Assembly: GCF_038050405.1 (NCBI RefSeq)
Contig: NZ_CP150901.1
Coordinates: forward strand, 992,001-1,056,000
DNA length: 64,000 nucleotides
From: Paraburkholderia sp. IMGN_8
GTDB taxonomy: Bacteria; Pseudomonadota; Gammaproteobacteria; Burkholderiales; Burkholderiaceae
Reading direction: 5' to 3'
A model generated the notes under the pieces. It was given only the letters and a program-made list of their open reading frames with translations, searched no databases and had not been told where the DNA came from. Every line of letters starts with the position of its first letter. Positions within the stretch are counted from its first letter, which is position 1. This document shows positions 7,468 to 15,888 of this stretch, one piece after another. Both the position numbers and the translations under genes were made by a program.

Positions 7468-8583
7468 ATGCGTGCCATCAGTCGGGGAATTTGCGGTGCT
7501 ACGTTGGCTCTTTTAGCAGGCCATGCAGTAGCGCAGTCGAGTGTGACACTCTATGGCGTGGTCGACGTTTTTGGTCAGTATCTGAACAACGGCGGAACTC
7601 ATTCCTTTTCCGAAAGAAGTGGCGGCTCCACAGCGTCCCTTTTCGGGTTCAAGGGGAGTGAGGACCTCGGCGGTAAATTGACGGCCGAATTCGACCTCGA
7701 GAGCGGCTTCAACGTGAACAACGGGACGTTCTTCGCGGACAGCAATGCGCTCTTCTACCGTCAGGCGTGGATCGGGTTGAGTCATGCCGACTTCGGTTCG
7801 CTGACCTTCGGTCGTCAGTATCAACCGAGCTTCAAGGTCGTCTATCCCGCCGACCCCTTCCGCATCAACGAAGTGATTTCGCCGATCGCCGCGGCCGTCC
7901 TCGCAATTGACCGAAACACCTTGTCGACGCAGTACGCCACCGGACGCACCAGCAATTCGGTCAACTATCAATCGCCGAATCTGAGCGGTTTCACGTTCAA
8001 CGCGATGTACGCGTTCTCTGCGACGGTCACGCAGCCTTTGCCGTCAACGTCGGGGAATTTTCTCGATGTATCGGCAACCTATTCCAACTATGGTCTGTTT
8101 GCGGGTTTCGGATATCAGTATCAGCATGCTGGACAGCTGAGCTTTCCCGGACTTCCTGGCCGCCTGGATCTGGTGGGAACGGCTCACTACACGGGGGCAC
8201 TTGCTTACCGGTTCGGCATCGTGAACCTGCAGGTCGCCTATCTGTACGTGCAACCCAAAGATGCCGCGGCGGGTTCACTCGCGGCCCGTCTTGGTACGGT
8301 CCATTCCGTCAGCATTGTTGAAGTGGGGGCGACGATTCAGGCGACGGCGCAGGATGCCATCCAGATCGCCGTAATTGAACGTAATGTGCGTGGTTCACAC
8401 GACAACACGCCGGGAATAGAAGTGGGCGCAGAACATTACCTTACGAAGCGCACGTCCGTGTACATGCGGGCAGGCTATATGAAGAACAATGGAAGCGCGA
8501 CGACGAGCTGGCCCGGCATCACCGTGACCGAACCCAACGCGTCGCAGACGCTGGTGCTGATGGGCATGACGCACCGGTTCTAG
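7468..8583 (+). CDS. Gram-negative porin (OmpC-type, Burkholderia family)
   Basis: The 371-residue protein has a signal peptide ending LLAGHAVA, then QSSVTLYGVVDVFGQY, the standard first strand of Burkholderia trimeric porins. ASLFGFKGSEDLGGKLTAEF and SLTFGRQYQPSF (loop 3 region) follow, and it ends with a C-terminal phenylalanine (LVLMGMTHRF) needed for Bam-dependent outer-membrane insertion. TAGGAGA sits six bases before the ATG. Length is normal (350-390). It stands alone, beside catabolic remnants, and may once have served uptake of their substrate. General diffusion of small solutes is the safe assignment. Confidence 0.93.
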   Translation: MRAISRGICGATLALLAGHAVAQSSVTLYGVVDVFGQYLNNGGTHSFSERSGGSTASLFGFKGSEDLGGKLTAEFDLESGFNVNNGTFFADSNALFYRQAWIGLSHADFGSLTFGRQYQPSFKVVYPADPFRINEVISPIAAAVLAIDRNTLSTQYATGRTSNSVNYQSPNLSGFTFNAMYAFSATVTQPLPSTSGNFLDVSATYSNYGLFAGFGYQYQHAGQLSFPGLPGRLDLVGTAHYTGALAYRFGIVNLQVAYLYVQPKDAAAGSLAARLGTVHSVSIVEVGATIQATAQDAIQIAVIERNVRGSHDNTPGIEVGAEHYLTKRTSVYMRAGYMKNNGSATTSWPGITVTEPNASQTLVLMGMTHRF

Positions 8584-9115
8584 CCGACACGGCCGTGCCC
8601 GGCAGCGCTAACTGGTCGCACGGCTTCGTGGATGCGAGGCGAAAGCCTGTTCCTGAAGCGCTCACCTTTCGGCGGATGGCTCTGCGTCCCGGTCGTGCCG
8701 AAGGTGGAATCGCTCTGGACGCAACGCTGCGCGCTGCGCCGCAGGCGATGGTAGTGCGCCACCGGCGTGACCTGTCCGCGCCGATCGCCGGCGTCGGAGG
8801 AGTTGGGGCGCGGAAAACGTCAGCCGGAGTACGCCGTCGCGCCATTCACTTGCGGCATGACCTGCGACGCGGCGAACGTGCCGAACCTCGCCGAGCCAGT
8901 CAATCAATGCCCGCTGCCGCTCGGCGCCCCAACTCCGTCACGGAAAGTGCAACCGTCAATCTGCGACTCCGAATACCGAAGTGCATGACCGCTCAAAAAT
9001 CCGCTGGCGGCGCCGGAGGCACAGCGGTCGCCGCTCAGCCCCCAAAGGTCACGCTCAAAACATCGAGCAAGAACTCTCTTCGAGGCTTTGACGGCGGCCG
9101 CCGCCGTTCAAGGCA
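8584..9115. other. Intergenic region without a convincing gene
   Basis: This stretch separates the convergent porin and phasin genes. Open frames on both strands have arginine-rich, shadow-like compositions. A minus-strand frame from 8907 (MIDWLGEVRHVRRVAG) has a plausible start but quickly turns low-complexity, so I do not call it. No clear terminator hairpin with a T tract was found. Confidence 0.5.
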
Positions 9116-9688
9116 CTACTGATTTTCAACAGCTTCGACGGGTACAACCGCATGGCGAGGCCGTTTGGCAGAGGACGCAGAGTTGAGGTTGCTTTCGACA
9201 GTCTCCACTGCCTGCTTGGCGGCTTTCGCCGCAGTTTCGTACGCTGAGTTGACCGTCTGGCTTGCTGTCGTGATGAATGTCTTCCATGCCGTCCATGCGG
9301 TTTCATTTCCCGACGGCGCGTTTTTCGCGAGGCCGTCGATGAAAGCCTGCGCATCGCTCCGGAGCTGCTTGTACTGTGCTTCGGTGAGCGCCGCAAATCC
9401 GGCCTGGGTGCTGGAGAGGATTTCGTAAACGTGGCGCCAGTACGACTGCACCTTTCCAGTGGCGGGTTGCGCCTCACTCGTCGGTTGCGAAAACAGCTCC
9501 TGTGGCTCTTTGGCCAAAAGAGCCTTGATGACGACTTCCTGATTTTCAGCAAGGGTCGATTTGACGGCTTGAACGTTCAGCTCGACGAGCTTTTCGACGC
9601 CTTCAAACGCTTTATTCAGCATAGCAAACGTTGTTTCGACGCCGGCTTTCTGTGCGGCGACCAGTTGCTCAGTCGTAGGACTGCTCAT
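9116..9688 (-). CDS. phaP: Phasin, PHB granule-associated protein
   Basis: Phasins coat PHB granules and control their size and number. The start is the ATG at 9688 (MSSPTTEQLVAAQKAGVETT), which has GGAG six bases upstream. The frame is open further, to 9727, without a better site. The 190 residues are alanine/glutamate-rich, cysteine-free and predicted largely helical. The phasin_2 signature is visible in NKAFEGVEKLVELNVQAVKS and QSYWRHVYEILSSTQAGFAA. The tail (AKRPRHAVVP) is basic. Two copies of a 13-base motif lie upstream (9771 and 9957) and may be sites for the PHB repressor PhaR. It fits the PHB theme of the two phaB copies. Confidence 0.9.
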   Translation of the reverse strand: MSSPTTEQLVAAQKAGVETTFAMLNKAFEGVEKLVELNVQAVKSTLAENQEVVIKALLAKEPQELFSQPTSEAQPATGKVQSYWRHVYEILSSTQAGFAALTEAQYKQLRSDAQAFIDGLAKNAPSGNETAWTAWKTFITTASQTVNSAYETAAKAAKQAVETVESNLNSASSAKRPRHAVVPVEAVENQ

Positions 9689-9770
9689 CGATATCTCCAT
9701 GAAAAGTAGAAGTGCCTGAATGTCCATAACGGCAGCTCACGGACAACAAGACACAGAGTAGATTCGGTGG

Positions 9771-9783
9771 TGCGGTGCAGCAA
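9771..9783. repeat. 13-base motif, copy 1 of 2, upstream of phasin
   Basis: TGCGGTGCAGCAA occurs here and again at 9957-9969 in the same orientation, about 85 and 270 bases upstream of the phasin ATG. Regulation by PhaR is inferred from position only. Confidence 0.4.
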
Positions 9784-9956
9784 TATCGCATTCTAAGGTC
9801 GCGTTCGCGTATGTCAATCATTTGTTGGATGAAGTCACCTTGTTTCACGCAAGCGCACCGGCTAACCCCTGTCGTGCTTGAGGAGCAGACGTTGTGTAAG
9901 TGAAAACCCGCAAAGGACGCGCCCGCTTCAACTGGGAACCCTTTTAATCAATTGTT

Positions 9957-9969
9957 TGCGGTGCAGCAA
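9957..9969. repeat. 13-base motif, copy 2 of 2, upstream of phasin
   Basis: This is an exact copy of the motif at 9771-9783. With the preceding T it forms TTGC-N6-GCAA, an inverted repeat. The region 9784-10402 otherwise holds no gene I can support. Confidence 0.4.
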
Positions 9970-10340
9970 AACGGATGGCGGTCCATCTTCGGCTCGGTGT
10001 CAAAATGGCGAACAAGTCTTCTCCAGTGCCCGGCTCTCGCTATCTGTTTTTGAGGCGACTGTGTCGCCGCTGGTCGCGTAGCTCCGGATTGCGGCGACGC
10101 TGACCATCATCCACGAAGCCTGTTTGCGACGTCTCCTACTGAAGAATCCGGGCGCAGTCTTCTACCGCGGAAATACAAGAGTGACCTCGATGCAAGGCAA
10201 AGATTTGTTCAGAGTTATTTTTCATTTGACAGTAGTGCGCACGCTGGGAAATAGTTGTGCAAACTGCCTGTATGCAGGTCCGCGGTCAATGACCCGAAGG
10301 TGGCAACGCTGAGTCACCTGGGTGTCACGACCAACACGTT

Positions 10341-10360
10341 CGACGCCGCGAAAGGCGTCG
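10341..10360. other. Perfect 7-bp hairpin upstream of the HTH-like gene
   Basis: CGACGCC and GGCGTCG flank a six-base GCGAAA loop, 42 bases before the ATG at 10403. There is no T tract, so it is not a classical terminator. It could be an operator or an RNA stem in the leader. Confidence 0.35.
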
Positions 10361-10402
10361 GCACCAGATGGCATAAAAAATAGATGCTGAGAGACGTACA
10401 AG

Positions 10403-10678
10403 ATGAATGTCCATGAGACGAATATCGGTCACCTCGACCGTAGCATCGAGGGCGTCCGCCTGGTGCGAGCCCTGGCCGCGCGTCTCGACAGGGCCTTCAA
10501 ACGGGCAGACATCGGCTCGGCGCGCGCAGCGACGTGGCTGGGCGTACCCGAATACGACGTGCAATATTGGCCACAGGGAATCACCGTCCCGCCGTTGAAC
10601 GCCTGTATGCGTCTCGCCGCCGACCTCAATCTCGACGGTCACTGGCTTTGCACCGGGCAGGCAACTGTCATCGACTAA
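10403..10678 (+). CDS. Small Cro/XRE-like helix-turn-helix protein, 91 aa
   Basis: Residues 24-75 (ALAARLDRAFKRADIGSARA, ATWLGVPEYDVQYWPQGITV, PPLNACMRLAADLNLDGHWL) follow the Cro/C1 layout: helix, turn, recognition helix ending in a W-x-x-G position, then two more helices. A short N-terminal arm precedes it. The start ATG has a weak GAGA upstream. It stands alone between PHB genes on the + strand. A DNA-binding role is likely; targets are unknown. Confidence 0.6.
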   Translation: MNVHETNIGHLDRSIEGVRLVRALAARLDRAFKRADIGSARAATWLGVPEYDVQYWPQGITVPPLNACMRLAADLNLDGHWLCTGQATVID

Positions 10679-11346
10679 CTTGTATCCCGTTCGAATCACG
10701 CGAGTCACGCGTTCGCGTGTCGTGTGCGCCCATACGTCCTGATGCTTCCTCACGGTCGGCATCGCGGTCACGGCAACAGGGTCGGTGACTTTTCAGACGG
10801 AGCATTCAGGCGTGCATCTAACCGGGGAGTCAAGGTAAAGGCAGTTAAACACGAGCGGGCATCTGACGACGTTGGCCCATCAACGATTACAAGATGGAAC
10901 TGGCGCGCGGCGCCTCCTATATCGCGAGCGCGCTGCACGGGGAAACGCTTCACGCGGCGGTCGCGGAAACCGTTGGTCAGTTCGATGCTGTGCATGGACG
11001 TGGCAGGCTGAAGACATTTGCGGGCTGCCTCTCCTGAGGTTGGAGCGGCGCGACAAGCTGGAGGCAGTCAAGGTACTTCGCGAGTTCATGGAACATGGAC
11101 GCCGGCAGGAGGTGATGCCCCGCGCTCCACATGAATCAGCGTTTGGCAGTAAGTCGTCGCCCGAAAGAAGCCGGCGAGACAGTCGTTGAAGGGCAAGACG
11201 CGAGTGCAATGAACGAAGCTGCTCGTACGTCACTGCAGGTTGCCGCAGAAAGAAGCCTTGGCTGAGACGCGTACGCAGATGGGAGCTTGATTGATTCCCG
11301 GGAAAAGAATTTGATCGTTAACCGTAGCAAAAACGGGGGGTGGAGC
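10679..11346. other. Intergenic region with a possible 48-codon ORF
   Basis: From an ATG at 10894 the + strand reads MELARGASYIASALHGETLH and AAVAETVGQFDAVHGR, and stops at 11036-11038. The upstream codons PINDYK are also protein-like, so it may be the end of a larger lost gene. I recognise no family. The remainder shows no coding signal and leads into the phaB promoter. Confidence 0.3.
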
Positions 11347-12087
11347 ATGACACAGCGAATTGCATACGTAACCGGCGGTATGGGAGGAATTGGTACCGCG
11401 ATATGTCAGCGACTGCACGCGGACGGACTGACGGTTGTGGCGGGATGTGGGCCTAACTCGCCGCGACGCGAGCGGTGGCTGGCCGAGCAGGCGGAGCTTG
11501 GATTTTCCTTCGTCGCCTCGGAGGGCAATGTCAGCGACTGGGAATCGACCGAAGCTGCTTTCGCAAAGGTGAAGAAAGAAGTGGGTGACATCGACGTGCT
11601 CGTGAACAACGCTGGCATTACGCGGGACGGAGTGTTCAGGAAGATGTCTCGCGGAAACTGGAACGATGTCATCAACACAAACCTGACGAGTCTCTTCAAC
11701 GTGACCAAGCAGGTTATCGAGGAGATGGTCGGCAAGGGTTGGGGCCGCATCATCAACATTTCGTCTGTGAATGGACAGAAAGGGCAGTTCGGCCAGACCA
11801 ACTATTCGACAGCAAAAGCCGGTATTCATGGCTTCACGATGTCGCTGGCCCAGGAAGTGGCGACAAAGGGCATCACCGTGAATACGGTTTCGCCGGGGTA
11901 CATCGGAACCGATATGGTTCGTGCCGTACGCCCAGAAGTACTGGACGCAATCGTACAGAGCATCCCGGTACGCCGTCTCGGGGAAGCTACGGAAATTGCC
12001 TCGATCGTCTCGTGGCTTGCCAGCGCCGAAGCAGGCTTTGCGACCGGTGCAGATTTCTCATTGAACGGTGGCCTGCACATGGGCTAG
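11347..12087 (+). CDS. phaB: Acetoacetyl-CoA reductase (NADPH), intact
   Basis: This SDR enzyme reduces acetoacetyl-CoA to (R)-3-hydroxybutyryl-CoA, the PHB monomer. The 246-residue length is standard. It has VTGGMGGIGTAICQRL (nucleotide site), LVNNAGITRDGVFRKM, catalytic ISSVNGQKGQFGQTNYSTAK (S, Y, K) and a C-terminal NGGLHMG. The start at 11347 has GGTGGAG directly upstream; the longer frame from 11287 lacks a site. No phaA or phaC is adjacent, but a beta-ketothiolase lies at 17620. It keeps in frame the segment deleted in the broken copy at 4138-4868. Confidence 0.94.
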   Translation: MTQRIAYVTGGMGGIGTAICQRLHADGLTVVAGCGPNSPRRERWLAEQAELGFSFVASEGNVSDWESTEAAFAKVKKEVGDIDVLVNNAGITRDGVFRKMSRGNWNDVINTNLTSLFNVTKQVIEEMVGKGWGRIINISSVNGQKGQFGQTNYSTAKAGIHGFTMSLAQEVATKGITVNTVSPGYIGTDMVRAVRPEVLDAIVQSIPVRRLGEATEIASIVSWLASAEAGFATGADFSLNGGLHMG

Positions 12088-12212
12088 CAGTCATCTGCGG
12101 TTGAGGGAAGTCCGGATGCGTCCGGCTCTGGCGTTCATGACAGGGCGCCGGAGCCAGCAATGATGGGACATTCAGACGACATTTCATGGGGCTGCGGTTG
12201 CGCAGGTTCGAC

Positions 12213-12492
12213 ATGCATCGGTCGTACCGATACAAAGACTTCACCATCGAGCTGGATGCCGGGTCCATCGACGGAATGCCACTCGAAAAAGTCCGTTCCG
12301 CCCCGGCCGATACGCGCAGCAGTCTGCGTTTCACGCGCCACAAGTGCCGAAATAATTCAACGGTTGAGCGTTAGTCAGGACGACCGCCGATCGTTTGCCA
12401 GCGAGGCCGAAGCATTGATGAGGGGCTACGGCGCTGCCCAGAGCATCATTGACGGCATGGTAACCGGCGCCGCGGTACGGGCAATACGTTGA
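12213..12492 (+). pseudogene. Frameshifted small protein gene
   Basis: An N-terminal piece (MHRSYRYKDFTIELDAGSID) and, in another frame, a C-terminal piece (QRLSVSQDDRRSFASEAEAL, MRGYGAAQSIIDGM) look like two halves of one ~90-residue protein of a kind common in Burkholderia, judged by my memory of the start and end patterns. The frame changes around 12330-12350. The function of the family is not known to me. Confidence 0.45.
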
Positions 12493-12597
12493 GCGCGTGT
12501 TCCGTCCGCTTCGAGCTGTTGAGGGCAGTGCGGACGTTCCGCAGACTGTCGAACTAATCGAGAGGCTGAATTGCAGATGCCGTTTGCAATTGGTAAC

Positions 12598-12694
12598 TGA
12601 TCGATGGGCGCATTGGCAATTTCATCGAACAAAGTGGGCCGTACGACGCGAGCACCATCAATGCCTATCTGACGGCGCCGATGTGGGATTGACT
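12598..12694 (+). pseudogene. C-terminal coding remnant, unidentified
   Basis: The + strand reads LIDGRIGNFIEQSGPYDAST, then INAYLTAPMWD, ending at TGA. It is preceded by an in-frame stop and has no start codon. The composition is protein-like, but I cannot name the family. The rest of 12493-12815 is non-coding and leads into the AraC-type gene. Confidence 0.3.
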
Positions 12695-12815
12695 GCGGCG
12701 GGTGCCTCGTACTTGGGATTCTCGACTTCGGTCTAGGTTCGCTTATATAGTGACAGACTGCGGGCAGCGACTGTTTTCCTTTCACTGCCTTTTCCAGCGT
12801 GCACCCTATCCGACC

Positions 12816-13820
12816 ATGGCCATGCATCCACCCGGCGCGACCGTACCGATCTCCCTCGTCCAAGGTTTTCTCGACGGCGTGAGCGCACGGTCAGACGTCC
12901 TCGACCGATACCTCGAAGGAGCCAGCATCTCTCCAGCCCTGTTGACTGAGCCCGGCGCGCGCGTGACGGAGGCGCAGTTCGCGGCGCTGTACCGCGCACT
13001 GGCAATCGAGTTCGACGACGAAATGCCGGGCATCTTCGCCCGGCCATTGCGCAATGGCACGCTGAAATTCCTGTGCCTGAGTCTCCTCGACGCGCCGAAC
13101 CTGGAAACCGCGATGCATCGGTTCGGCCAGTTCATGCATATCGTGCTCGATGACTTCCGGTTCGAATCCCGCCGCAGCGCTCTGGTGGCTGATGTCGCGC
13201 TAGGACAGGGAGCCGCGGCCGTCAGCGTCCTTGGTCAGGAATTGATGCTGAAACTCGCGCACGGCGTGGCGTCCTGGCTCGTCGGCCAGAAGATTCCGCT
13301 GCTGCAAGTCCGCTTTGCGTTTCCGCGTCCACCGCATGCGCATGAATATCTCTACCTCTTTCCTGGACCTGTCCAGTTCGACTGTGAACAGACGCTGATG
13401 CAGTTCAGCGCGTCTTTCTTCGACATGCCAATTCGCCAGCGCAAGGCGAACCTGCGTAAGTTTCTCGCGCGGGCGCCCGAAGACTGGATCTTTGTGGCGT
13501 TCGACGAACAACTCACGAGCCACCGCGTCAGGGAATACCTGGCCTCCCGCTTGCCCGACATGTCGTCAATCGAGGAAGCCGCGCAAGGCCTGCACTGCTC
13601 GGTGCGGACGTTGTGCCGCCATCTTGCCGCCGAGGGTGCCGCGTTTCAGACGCTGAAGAACGAATTGCGACGGGATATCGCGATTCAACGCCTCACGGGA
13701 ACCGAGGACACGATCGCGGCGATTGCCGGCGACATCGGCTTCGATGATCCGACCGCCTTCCATCGGGCCTTCCGGCACTGGACGGGCAGCACACCCGGCG
13801 CGTATCGCCGCGGCACCTGA
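12816..13820 (+). CDS. AraC-family transcriptional regulator (OruR-type N domain)
   Basis: The protein is 334 residues from the ATG at 12816 (MAMHPPGATVPISLVQGFLD); the frame is open to 12702, but the extra N terminus is not family-like. Residues ~10-200 match the arabinose-binding-like N domain of OruR/ArgR-type AraC proteins (LYRALAIEFDDEMPGIFARP, NLETAMHRFGQFMHIVLDDF). The C-terminal ~85 residues hold two HTH motifs (SIEEAAQGLHCSVRTLCRHL and the signature DIGFDDPTAFHRAFRHWTGS). It lies directly upstream of the fatty-acid cluster, same strand, with a palindrome in between, and is probably its activator. Confidence 0.85.
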   Translation: MAMHPPGATVPISLVQGFLDGVSARSDVLDRYLEGASISPALLTEPGARVTEAQFAALYRALAIEFDDEMPGIFARPLRNGTLKFLCLSLLDAPNLETAMHRFGQFMHIVLDDFRFESRRSALVADVALGQGAAAVSVLGQELMLKLAHGVASWLVGQKIPLLQVRFAFPRPPHAHEYLYLFPGPVQFDCEQTLMQFSASFFDMPIRQRKANLRKFLARAPEDWIFVAFDEQLTSHRVREYLASRLPDMSSIEEAAQGLHCSVRTLCRHLAAEGAAFQTLKNELRRDIAIQRLTGTEDTIAAIAGDIGFDDPTAFHRAFRHWTGSTPGAYRRGT

Positions 13821-13948
13821 TTCCATCGACAACACCGGGCCTGCGCGAGAGGCCGGTGTTGTCGCGCATCGGCCGTCATGAACGGCGCCGCGCCAAGGCG
13901 ACTCGGCCGGATTGCTCGTATTCCCTGGCCGACTTTGTCAATAGATGG

Positions 13949-13967
13949 TCCGGTTTGGTCAACCGGA
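13949..13967. promoter_or_regulatory. Perfect palindrome upstream of the acyl-CoA dehydrogenase cluster
   Basis: TCCGGTT and AACCGGA flank a five-base centre, 105 bases before the ATG at 14072. The symmetry suits a dimeric regulator (for example a TetR-type fatty-acid repressor) more than AraC direct repeats. The regulator is unknown. Confidence 0.4.
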
Positions 13968-14071
13968 TTCGCGATGTTCGAGGCTACGATGCCCGTCAAT
14001 CGTTGCCGTGCAGGACCTGACGTTCCAGTGTCATGGCACCCCTTTAAATTCCACCATTGGGAAGACACAGG

Positions 14072-15874
14072 ATGAGCTATTCGGCCCCCGTCAAGGACAT
14101 GCTGTTCGCCATTAATGAACTTGCAGGTCTCGATCACGTATCGACGCTGCCCGGCTTCGAGGACGCGACGGTTGAAACTGCGCAGGCAGTGCTCGAAGAA
14201 GCCGCCCGCTTTAACACGGACGTGCTGGCGCCACTGAATTTCGAAGGAGACAGGAACCCGAGCAGTTGGAAGGATGGTGCGGTCACCGCCTCGCCGGGCT
14301 TCAAGGAAGCATTTCAGCAGTTCGCCGAGGGCGGCTGGCAGGGTGTCGTTCACCCCATCGAATATGGCGGCCAGGGCTTGCCGAAACTGCTTGCCACACC
14401 GTGCATCGAAATGCTGAATGCCGCGAACCTGTCGCTTGCGCTGTGTCCGTTGTTGACCGACGGCGCGATCGAGGCGCTGTTGACCGCGGGCAGCGAGGAG
14501 CAGAAGCAACGCTACGTGCCAAAGCTGATCTCCGGCGAGTGGACCGGTACGATGAACCTCACTGAACCGCAGGCCGGTTCCGATCTCGCGCTCGTGCGCA
14601 CACGCGCCGAACCGCAAGGCGACGGCACGTACCGGATTTTCGGAACGAAGATCTTCATCACCTGGGGCGAGCACGATATGGCGGGGAACATCGTGCACCT
14701 TGTGCTCGCGCGCATACCGGACGCGCCCGAAGGTGTGAGGGGTATTTCGCTCTTCATCGTCCCGAAGTTCATGATCAACGACGACGGCACGCTTGGCGCG
14801 CGCAACGACGTGCATTGTGTGTCGATCGAACACAAGCTGGGCATCAAGGCGAGCCCCACTGCAGTGCTGCAATTTGGCGATCACGGAGGCGCAATCGGTT
14901 ACCTGATCGGCGAGGCGAACCGCGGCCTCGAGTACATGTTCATCATGATGAACGCGGCGCGCTTCGGTGTCGGCGTGCAGGGCATCGCTGTTGCCGATCG
15001 CGCGCACCAGAAAGCCGTTGCCTATGCGAAGGAGCGTGTGCAGAGTCGGCCGGTTGACGGTTCGGCTAAACAGTCAGTGGCGATTATTCAGCATCCCGAC
15101 GTGCGCCGCATGCTCGCGACGATGCGCGCGTTGACTGAAGGAGCCCGTGCGCTCACCTACGTCGCTGCTGCCCACAGCGACATCGCGCATCGTCACGCCG
15201 ACGAGGCGGTGCGAGCCGACCATCAGGCGATCTACGAATATCTGGTGCCAGTCGTGAAGGGTTGGAGTACGGAGCTGTCGATCGACGTCGCGAGCCTGGG
15301 CGTACAGGTGCATGGCGGGATGGGTTTCATCGAAGAGACTGGTGCCGCGCAGTACTACCGCGACGCGCGCATCCTGACGATCTACGAAGGCACGACTGCG
15401 ATCCAGGCGAACGACCTGGTCGGACGCAAGACGCTCCGCGACGGCGGCGCGGTCGCCAAGGTGCTGATTGAGCAGATTGACGAAACCCTCTCAGCGTTGT
15501 GGGAGCATGCCTCGTATGAGTCCAGCCCAGCGTTCCAGGTGCTTTACCGTCATCTTGCGGCAGGTCGCGTGGCGCTGGCGAACGTCGTCGAGTTTGTGCT
15601 CGCCCGAGCCCAGCAGGAACCGAACGTGGTGTTTGCCGGCAGTGTGTCGTATCTGAAGCTGGCCGGCATCGTGCTGGCTGGCTGGCAGTTCGCCCGGGCG
15701 CTACTGGTGGCCACGGAGAAGCGCAGCGACGATCCGTCGTTCTACGACGCGAAGATCGCGACGGCACACTGTTTCGCGACGCAGGTCCTGCCGCAGGCAC
15801 TCGCGTGGGAAGCGGCCATTGTCGGCGCGCAGGATGACGTGGGCGTGCTGGCGCTGACGGAAGACCAGTTCTGA
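14072..15874 (+). CDS. Acyl-CoA dehydrogenase, large (600 aa) type with extra C-terminal domain
   Basis: This FAD enzyme passes electrons to ETF. Length and layout match the 590-600 residue class that includes DmdC-like enzymes: N domain from MSYSAPVKDMLFAINELAG, middle domain with MNLTEPQAGSDLALVRTRAE and KIFITWGEHDMAGNIVHLVL, C domain with VQVHGGMGFIEETGAAQYYR and ILTIYEGTTAIQANDLVGRK, and a further helical tail of ~100 residues. The start is the ATG at 14072 preceded by AAGACACAGG; the upstream in-frame start lacks a site. The ETF-quinone oxidoreductase follows 14 bases later, so the two are probably co-transcribed. Short- or branched-chain substrates are likely but unproven. Confidence 0.9.
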   Translation: MSYSAPVKDMLFAINELAGLDHVSTLPGFEDATVETAQAVLEEAARFNTDVLAPLNFEGDRNPSSWKDGAVTASPGFKEAFQQFAEGGWQGVVHPIEYGGQGLPKLLATPCIEMLNAANLSLALCPLLTDGAIEALLTAGSEEQKQRYVPKLISGEWTGTMNLTEPQAGSDLALVRTRAEPQGDGTYRIFGTKIFITWGEHDMAGNIVHLVLARIPDAPEGVRGISLFIVPKFMINDDGTLGARNDVHCVSIEHKLGIKASPTAVLQFGDHGGAIGYLIGEANRGLEYMFIMMNAARFGVGVQGIAVADRAHQKAVAYAKERVQSRPVDGSAKQSVAIIQHPDVRRMLATMRALTEGARALTYVAAAHSDIAHRHADEAVRADHQAIYEYLVPVVKGWSTELSIDVASLGVQVHGGMGFIEETGAAQYYRDARILTIYEGTTAIQANDLVGRKTLRDGGAVAKVLIEQIDETLSALWEHASYESSPAFQVLYRHLAAGRVALANVVEFVLARAQQEPNVVFAGSVSYLKLAGIVLAGWQFARALLVATEKRSDDPSFYDAKIATAHCFATQVLPQALAWEAAIVGAQDDVGVLALTEDQF

Positions 15875-15888
15875 TGCAAGGGGGGATC

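Noticed and set aside
8595..9122. A 175-codon plus-strand frame between porin and phasin
   Set aside because: Arg/Ala/Ser-rich without domain or ribosome site.
12123..12157. A terminator hairpin after the intact phaB
   Set aside because: A GC-rich imperfect stem is present but no T tract follows, so I do not call it.
13685..15007. A 440-codon minus-strand frame
   Set aside because: It is antisense to the AraC-type regulator and the acyl-CoA dehydrogenase, both with full family motifs.
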